A stretch of DNA of 64,000 bases, from NCBI RefSeq assembly GCF_028858725.1, contig NC_084775.1, positions 16,017,597-16,081,596 of the forward strand. The letters run 5' to 3'. Below, piece after piece: positions 56,632 to 64,000 of this stretch; the first letter of the stretch is position 1, and the number at the start of each line of letters is the position of its first letter. The notes beneath the pieces are model-generated. The model was not told the DNA's origin. It worked only from the letters and a program-made list of their open reading frames with translations, and did no database searches. This DNA is from Colius striatus. Taxonomy: Eukaryota; Chordata; Aves; Coliiformes; Coliidae. The position numbers and the translations under genes are program-made.

Positions 56632-59492
56632 GCAGACTTCCTTCCTGATGCCCTGCAAGTGCGAGGACACTGTGGCCCAGCGAGCACCAACAGCTCGAGC
56701 ACCAGCCCACTGCAGGCTCCACAGCCTCCTGCAGCTGCTGCCGTGAGGGGCCAAAGCCCCCTGTGCCAGCACAGTCTGGTGTCTGGGCAGCTGGGGTCAG
56801 GCACCAGCTGCAGCCATGAAGCAACGTCTCAAGTCTGTTTCTTAAAGCAGCACAGTGTTACAAACAAACAACAAAACCAGTTCCTACAGGCAGCTCCATA
56901 TGATGAGAAAAAGCAGCATTTTGCTTTAAAACCATTCCCAGAAACAATTGTCATTAACTGCAACTCCCCCAAAAGACAGAGGTGGGGCCTGGAAAGCTTT
57001 AGCTCAAATTGCTGGTGCTTGACAAAAGGATGAGGAACTGCAGGCGTCTTTGTGGTGGAAGAGCAGCAGAAGCCTTGGTCAGCAAGAAATATCCTGATAT
57101 ATCTAGCTCACATCTTAACAAATCAGCAGAAGTTAATGACTTAATTCATAGTCTCCAGTTAACTCACACATGGCACGCAATGTGAAAACAAACACAGCCC
57201 GCCCGAGGGCCAGCAGCGCTGTCCCCACTGAAGGCAGGGTGCTTCTGCTGGCAGCCCATCACAGGCAGTTCAAACACCAAATACTCCAGGGCAGCAGGAC
57301 AGAGATGCTCTGGGACTGAGGAGGCAGCAGGAGAGAGGTCCAACGAGGCTGGAAAGCTGGGAAGGGCTGCTGGGAGCCAAGGAGGATGAGCAGGAAGGGT
57401 GTTTCTCCATCTCAAAGCACCTTGAGTGAAAGCTGATCAACAAATTTTATAGCATCCAGCAAGAGGTGGGTGAGCAGCAGCACAGATCTCTGAAAGCAGT
57501 GCTCTGATCTCTGCCTGCTGCTGCGTGCCCGTGCAGGCAGCCACGGCGACGGCTGAGGTTCACTCAAGTGCAGCATTGCACAACCTGCAGCTCGTGCTCG
57601 TCCTCCCCCAGCACACACAGGATCCATCCCTGTGGGGACAGGCAGCTCGTGGGAGCAGGGGCCAACCTACGCTGTGGTTTGTCATCCCTGGCATCGACAC
57701 CACAGCAGCCCGCAGCGGGATGGGAGCTTTGCACAAACCTCTGCTGGAGCTGAGCTACGGGCTGGGGCACGACAGGAAGGTGTTGAACGGCACCTACAGC
57801 CCTCAAAACCAGAACATAAAGAAGTTGCTTTCAGGCCACCAAGTGGCGAGAACAGCAACGGCACCAGCAGAGCAGCTTGTGCTGGTTAAAGCTGTGATGC
57901 ACTGCAGGCCACAAACCCAGGTGTGCCCGTGGGAACCAGAAGCCCATCCCGGGAACAAGCCGGGATCTCACCTCACTCCGGGGTTACACGTCCCTCTGAA
58001 ATCCCCCAAACACAGCAAACAGCACCGTGGTTTGCATCTGCACCACAGACACTGTGCAAAGTGAAACTGGACGAAATAGCCAAAAGATTGCAAGGATGAG
58101 TGACTGGACAGCACATCTCAGCACCCAAACCACAGGGAGGCTGTGGAAGCTCAGAGGGCAGCACTCAGCCATCCTGCCCTGCACCAGCCAGAGCCCCTGC
58201 AATGATACCTGCTCCCCAACATTCCCCCCGGCCTTCCACTGCAGCTCTGCCCAGATGCTGAAGCCATCCCGGTGTCTGGGTGCCAGGTCGGTGGCACAGC
58301 CCAATGCCACAGCACAGGTCCTGCTCCCCAGCACCACCACAGCTACTGGAGGTTTGGACCTGCAGGGGTGAGAGAGGGGTCACAAAATACCTTTTCTCTC
58401 CCAAACAGAATAATTAACTCTCAGAACCTGACACCATGAGGATTAAGACGGGAGGTATCAGCTTCAGATCCCAGCTTCCTCACTTGGGACAGCCCGTGAA
58501 GTGGAAGCCCTGAGCCAAGCAGCGTGTTCCTGGCCCAGCACCCTGCACAGCACCCTGGAGAGCCTGTGCTGGCTGCACACACAGCGTGCCAGCCTGCTTT
58601 AGCAGGCTCTAAATCACAGGACAAAGGAGCAACAGACACTTCACAGCACAAATGCACTGTGTGTTTATTGCCTCGGGGCTGTTATGATTACAAAAACATT
58701 TTATTATCCTGCTCAATGCGACAATGATCCTGGAATAATGAAAATCCCACCAATTTACAGCCTCTTCACCCCACCCACTCTCATTCCAAGCACAGAAATG
58801 GCATTTTATCGTCCAGCAGCAGAAACCACAGCGTCCACCTCTGCCAACCCCTCTGTGAGGCAGCAGCCTTTGTCTCAAATGGGCTTGTTAATTATGAAAC
58901 ATCTGAAGTGAGCGCTGCTGGCAGAAGGTGATGGAGGCACCCACCCCAGTGACCTGGTACAAACCACCATGCCCCAGCAAAGCTCAGGCAAAAGCAAGAG
59001 GGAAGGGACTCGCCACATCCCCCCTTGGCTCAAGAAGCAGGGTCAGGAGGCGCAACTGCTGCTGGATGGATGGAGATGCTGCCCTGTGCTGTGAGGGAGG
59101 GACATGGAGTACGAGGGGTGTCTGTGACCCCCCCACTACAGATCAAGCCACTCAGCAGATCAGCTCAGTCTCCACTTGGGAAGTGCTTGTGCTGAAATAG
59201 AACAGGAGCTGTGTGCTTCAGAGGGATCCTTCTGGCTTTTAATCAACCTGTAGCCCCAATTCACAGAGCTTTAGCTTTTCTTAATTACTCTGCAGTGGCT
59301 GCCTCAGGGGCACAAAGGCAAAGCCAGTGTGGGTGTCACTGCCCCAGGGGTGACAGGCTGACAGACACTGCACACTCACTCCCCTCATGCACTGAACAGT
59401 GCCCCTGGCACCCTGCTCCCTCTGCAGAGTGGCACGAGGGGGCTCTCAGGAAGCACAGAGCTGTTCCCCCACTCCTCCCTGCTCCTCTGACT

Positions 59493-59866
59493 GAATCACA
59501 GGATCGGTTTGGATGGAAAAGCTGCTGCAGTCCCAGCCCTCCCCTCGCCCTGCCCAGCCCAGCACTGACCCCTGGCCCTCAGCACCTCAGCCCCACGGCT
59601 TTGGGATCCCTCCAGGGCTGGGCACTCCCCCAGCTCCCTGGGCAGCCTGGCACAGGGGCTGACACCCCTCTCAGGGAAACAGTTCTGCCTCAGCTCCAAC
59701 CTCAACCTCCCCTGGGGCAACTCCAGCCCCTTTCCTCTTGTCCTATCACTCATTACTTGGGAGCAGAGACCAAGCCCCATCTCACACTCTCCTTCCAGAG
59801 AGCTGCAACGAGTGCTCCTGTCTCCCCTCAGCCTCCTCTTCTCCAGGCTCAACACCCCCGTGTTTA
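59493..59866 (-). mobile_element. CR1 LINE 3' fragment, about 370 bp
   Basis: Read on the plus strand it begins GAATCACAGGATCGGTTTGG, the reverse complement of the CR1 3' end. It continues through CCTTTCCTCTTGTCCTATCA to CCTCAGCCTCCTCTTCTCCA, all in the order of the conserved CR1 3' region. It is 5'-truncated as usual for LINEs and moderately diverged. It lies in TPST2 intron 1 in the same orientation as that gene. Confidence 0.92.
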
Positions 59867-61808
59867 ACTCACACACTTGGTGCCAACACATCTCTTCTCT
59901 CCAAAAACTGAGCAAAGATTCCCCACGTGAATGTGTGTGGTCAGAGTGTGCCATACAACAGGGAGGACAAGAAGTCAGAGGAACTGCCAAAGAAAATATT
60001 AAGTGTCTTCAAAACCAATATTTTCCAAGCCCACGTGCCAGGCCTGAAGTCTCAACAAGCTCCACTCCTGCAGCACAGAGACCAGGGCTTGCAAATGAAA
60101 GGTTGTTTCTGCAAGAGAAACCCCAAAACCTCAAATTTGCTTAAGAAACAAAATCAAAATATTTTATTTCCCCATGCAGCAACACCAGGCATCCCCAGAG
60201 CTGGGGCACTGGCTGGGGAGAGGGCAAGGCGGACAGCGGGGCTGCACGGCCCCAGGGCAGTGAGGCAAGGAAGAAACGCTGCTGTGGGCTGTCTGCACGC
60301 AGCCCCTCTCTCTGCCCACCCTGCAGCTCCTGGTGCAGTGCAGTACAGCTGCTGTGGGTGCACAGTCCTGAGCACAGACCAGCCCTGGGAGCTTCACTGT
60401 GGCCCAGCTGGGCTCGTCACACCAGCTGCCACAAGGCAAGCATCTGGCCTTGTCACAAAGCCAGTAATCTGGGGCCAGGCACAGAGCACTGCCCAGCACC
60501 CACTGCAGCCATGTGTGGATACGTGGGCTCACACCCAGTACAGCCCAAAAAGCCTGCACAGCCCCCAGCAAGGATGTGCAACAGCCTCCCCACAAACCCA
60601 GGCATGGGAGCAGCTCTTCTTGTGAAACCACAGATGGAAGAGAAAGCAACGGGTCCTTCTGAGCTGCTCCGTGCGTGCTGGGACTGACTCGTGACAGATC
60701 ACCCTGAACAGCACATCCGAGAGCTCCACGGCTCAGTTCCTCAGAAGCACGGCTCCCTGAGTCCTCTGTCCCTGTGTAAATGTGCTGTCCTGCCCCTGCA
60801 TGCTGTCCTGCCCCCACACACTGTCCTGCCGCGCTGGCCCGCAGCCATCTGTGAGCACAGCTGCCCAGGGAGCAGGGGGTGGCTGCTCTCCCACCCCTTT
60901 GCAGCGTGTCAGGGCGCAGCTGCTGCCAGAAACGGTTGCTCATGCACCAAGCAGGAACAGGAACCCTGGAGAAACCTCAGCTGCTTCCCCCTGCCTGGCT
61001 ACAGCAGCCTGGGGATGGCAGCAGCACCGGAGCTGGTGTGCCAGAGGTCATCTCTGCGTGGAGAAGCACCACAGCTGCTTGTGGATTCCCTGATCTGGGT
61101 TCGGGCTCACTCACCTGGGAAGGTGCAATGGGAACCAGTTGCTTGCTTCACTTCCGAGAGCTGTGGGTTGAGCAACCCTCGCTGCTGTCAGTGGTTCTCT
61201 ACCACAGACCCTGTGAGGGGGCTTGGGATGGCTCCTTGGCAGGTCTGCCCCGTGCCACGTGGCTCCTATGGCCAGGCCAGCCCCAGGCAGCATTGCTGGC
61301 CCATGCTCCTGCCTGCACCCACACAGGGGTGGGCTGGGGATGAAAAGAGGGGAAATAATAAGCTTCATTCACTATCAGATAGGATTTCTTTGAGGAGAAT
61401 CTCTGTGACAACAGAGACAGGCAGAGGCTCAGGAGAACTGCACAGACTGTAGGCTCACAAAATGGTGTGAAACAAAGCAGGCAGATGACAACACAGCAAG
61501 CTTCTCCCTCTGCCTGCGCTCGCGAGGCTGCGAAATCCAAAGTGAAACAGGTTCTGCAGAGGCACGAGGCCTCGGCCTCCCAACGCATCACACATCCCTT
61601 GGAAGATGCATCTGTGCACTGCAAATAAAACCGCCTGCTGGGTGCTTGTTTTGTCCCCAAAACCGTTCTGGACAGTCACTGTGTTCTGTAGTGCTCCTCC
61701 CATCCTGCACATCCCCTGAAGGCTCAGTGTATCTGTGGTGCAAACTGCCTTTGGAACTCATCCTCTGAAAACAGCGATAGGAATTACTAACACAGCCTTA
61801 GAAACCTG

Positions 61809-62240
61809 CTGGTAGTTGCATGAGGCTGCCCGTGCTGCTGAGTCCCTCAGTGAGCTGCAGCCCAGAGGAGCCCTGGTAGCTGCATGAGGCTGCCCGTGCT
61901 GCTGAGCCCATCGGTGAGCTGCAGCCCAGAGGACCCCTGGCAGCTCCACAAGGCTGCCCGTGCTGCTGAGCCCTTCAGTGAGCTGCAGCCCAGAGGAGCC
62001 CTGGTAGCTGCATGAGGCTGCCCGTGCTGCTGAGCCCTTCAGTGAGCTGCAGCCCAGAGGAGCCCTGGCAGCTGCACGAGGCTGCCTGTGCTGCTGAGCC
62101 CATCGGTGAGCTGCAGCCCAGAGGAGCCCTGGCAGCTGCACGAGGCTGCCTGTGCTGCTGAGCCCCTCAACGAGCTGCAGCCTGGAGAGACCCCTGGCAG
62201 CTGCATGAGGCTGCCCGTGCTGCTGAGCCCCCCAGTGTCC
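61809..62240. repeat. 64-bp minisatellite, about 6.7 units, in TPST2 intron 1
   Basis: Units start at 61809, 61873, 61937, 62001, 62065, 62129 and 62194, giving a 64-bp period with one 65-bp step. Each unit holds GCATGAGGCTGCCCGTGCTG and GTGAGCTGCAGCCCAGAGGA with a few substitutions. The array is about 1.5 kb from the TPST2 CpG island. Confidence 0.95.
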
Positions 62241-63029
62241 CCAGACACAAGCCGCAGACACAGCCCATGGGAACGGGAAAAGCCCAGCGCTCCAGACCAA
62301 AGCACCAGGCTGCTGCAATAGTGTTTGTCCTTGAACTCCCTCCCCGTGGGCTCACATACAGACCGTGGGGCAGTTACAAAGGTCAGTGCTGGAAATCGCC
62401 CCCAGTTTAGGGGGTGAGCACCCTGCAGGCCTGTGCCTCGCTCCATGGGCAGCACCACGCAACCTGCTCCTGCTGGGTGGCACATGCAGGCAGCCCCCAA
62501 GCCCAGGCTGCAGCCAGCCAGTTCAAAACCCTGCTTAAAGCAAACATTTGAACCTGTGCTGGCACTTGACAAGCTCCCCACGAGCACACCACAGCATTCC
62601 CAGAAAAGAAATGTCCAATTTGGAAGTCTGTTAGCACAAATCAGCTTGATGTTCCCACTCACCGCAGCGTGAGAGCAGCCTGGCTGTGCAGGGGGCAGAG
62701 CCACTGCCTGCTCAGTCCAAGCAGCTGGCAGGGCCAGCACTGACCCGCAGGGGAACATGTGTGAAGGGGTTTCAAGCTGTGAGATGTTTTTTGGGCAGAG
62801 CCCGAGCATGCAAACAAACACAGCAAGGGATAGAACAAAGGCCCACGCAATGCAAACCATACACTGCCCATGGAAGGCTGCGGCCCAGCTCACGCAGCAG
62901 GGTGCCAGCAGTGCCAAGGACTGCCACCCCAGCCACGAGTCCCAAGGAGACTGAGCTTGCTACAGAAAGGGCACGGACCCCCCATCCCCACCTTGCAGCA
63001 CCACAGGACGGAGAGCGCTCACTGGTGTT

Positions 63030-63960
63030 TCGGGTGGGCTGCAGGGCACCAATGCAGCCGCTCAGGAGCCCATCTGCAGCCCCCCGGCCAAGGGACCTGC
63101 GCCCCGAGGCCACGGAGCAGATGCTGCAGCCGCCTCGACCTCAGTCTCTTCATCCCAACAGCCTTCGTCCCTGTCGCTGAGCGGGACCCGCGGCGCAGCC
63201 TCTCATCGCCCGCTCGCTTGCCCAGGCCATCGCGCACGCAGCCCCGCTCGCCCGGGCAAGGGAGGGCAGCGCCGGGCTCAGCCCAGGGCGCCCGGACGGA
63301 CAGACAGACGGACAGATCACCCCGGCCCGCGGGCGCCTCCGGATGGACGGGCTGCCCGAGCCCGCTCTGCAGAGCGCTGCTGCGGGGCGATGCGCGGGAA
63401 GGCACGGCCCGGTGCCGGGCTCCCAGTGGGGTGCCGGCGGGACCGGGGGGCGACCCAAAGTGTGGGCGAAAGATGTGCACTGAGCACCGCGCCCCGCGCA
63501 CGCCGCGCTGCCCCGCACGCTGCACAGCGCCCCGCACCGCCTGCGCCTCGCACCTCCCGCCGCCCCGCGCGCTCTGCCCCCCGCACGCCGCCCCCCGAGC
63601 GCTGCTCCCGGCGCCCGCACCGCCGCTGTCACCTGCCGCCGCGGCGGGGGCCCGGCCCGGGGCCGGGGCTGGCGGCACACACAATCCGCGCCATGCCGTG
63701 ACTGAGCCGCTCCACACTCCCCGCAGCCCGCCCCGTCCCCGCGCCCCGCTCCAGCCCCTCTCCGCACTCACCGGGGGCCGCGGCCGCCGGCCCGGAGCGG
63801 CGCGAGACGCGGCGACGTCACGCGCACGGGGGGCCGGGATCCCCCTCCCGCCGCCGCCGCCGCCGCGCATGCGCATCGGGCCCCGCGGGGCGGGAGCGGC
63901 GGGAGCGCGCGGCACGCGCGTGCCCGCGGCGGGAGGGGGTGCGCGCGCGCGCGCCGTGGG
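63030..63960 (-). promoter_or_regulatory. TPST2: TPST2 CpG-island promoter with NRF1 and CRE sites
   Basis: Dense CpG island at the right edge. A clean minus-strand donor (CCCCCG then GTGAGT) at 63771-63770 ends a non-coding exon. Upstream on the minus strand lie a CRE-like CGACGTCACG at 63813-63822 and an NRF1 palindrome GCGCATGCGCA at 63865-63875. This is the usual layout of a TATA-less housekeeping promoter. The transcription start is probably within 63.78-63.90 kb. Confidence 0.7.
63772..63860 (-). other. TPST2: TPST2 first non-coding exon (5' end approximate)
   Basis: Inferred from the donor at 63771-63770 and from the promoter motifs just upstream. The 5' boundary is a guess. No start codon is assigned here; the coding start is in the exon at 52.2 kb. 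Confidence 0.5.
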
Positions 63961-64000
63961 GGGGTCTGCGAGTGCTTGGGACGCTCCGTCCCCCCGCAAC

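Larger units (their letters stand above)
52302..63770 (-). other. TPST2: TPST2 intron 1 (about 11.5 kb)
   Basis: Sequence between the 5'UTR acceptor at 52301-52300 and the donor at 63771-63770. No protein-coding exon recognised on either strand. It holds the 31-bp repeat at 54077, a CA-rich stretch near 56600, a CR1 fragment at 59.5-59.9 kb and the 64-bp repeat at 61.8-62.2 kb. AATAAA-type signals on the minus strand near 58665 and 60165 are unassigned. In mammals the neighbour beyond this gene is CRYBB1, which is not in the window. Confidence 0.6.

Noticed and set aside
58640-58700. Minus-strand AATAAA-type signal in TPST2 intron 1 as the 3' end of a nested gene
   Set aside because: No upstream exon with coding or splice support was found on that strand within several kilobases, and AT-rich introns give such hexamers by chance.

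Overview
The window is a GC-rich, gene-dense piece of a bird genome. Three things suggest a bird: CR1-type LINE 3' ends at about 39.55, 46.85 and 59.5 kb, an old LTR of a type common in songbirds at about 46.3-46.8 kb, and compact introns with many minisatellites, typical of a microchromosome. The gene order SEZ6L - ASPHD2 - HPS4 - SRRD - TFIP11 - TPST2 matches human 22q12.1 (from memory, chicken/finch chromosome 15). All genes were rebuilt exon by exon from splice sites, reading phase and remembered vertebrate protein sequences; no alignment was run.

Layout. 0.1-8.5 kb: the 3' two thirds of SEZ6L (+), with a 3'UTR possibly reaching 10.0 kb. 10-17.4 kb: non-coding, with a CpG-rich element near 11.0-11.5 kb and a strong CpG island at 14.1-15.3 kb that is the likely ASPHD2 promoter. 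17.4-22.0 kb: ASPHD2 (+), three coding exons and a poly(A) signal. 23.4-36.3 kb: HPS4 (-), 13 coding exons, 685 codons. 36.29-36.39 kb: a very short bidirectional promoter. 36.4-38.3 kb: SRRD (+), 7 exons, 265 codons. 38.95-47.3 kb: TFIP11 (-), 12 coding exons, 827 codons. 48.6-63.8 kb: TPST2 (-), 4 coding exons (371 codons), a 5'UTR exon at 52.3 kb, an 11.5 kb first intron and a CpG-island promoter at the right edge.

The genes do not form one pathway. SEZ6L is a neuronal CUB/Sushi membrane protein, ASPHD2 a predicted 2-oxoglutarate dioxygenase of the secretory pathway, HPS4 a BLOC-3 subunit for lysosome-related organelles, SRRD an SRR1-like protein, TFIP11 a G-patch spliceosome-disassembly factor and TPST2 a Golgi tyrosyl sulfotransferase. 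The one clear regulatory coupling is the head-to-head HPS4/SRRD pair, whose start codons are 105 bp apart. Every long open frame outside these genes is explained by antisense shadows, CpG islands or stop-free tandem repeats.

I see no undescribed system. The items most worth a second look are the indel-free 20-bp x 24 minisatellite in a SEZ6L intron, the 64-bp tandem repeat in TPST2 intron 1, upstream ORFs before ASPHD2 and TPST2, a multiple-AG acceptor in SEZ6L, a tRNA-like fragment in HPS4, and the LTR/CR1 cluster beside the TFIP11 promoter.
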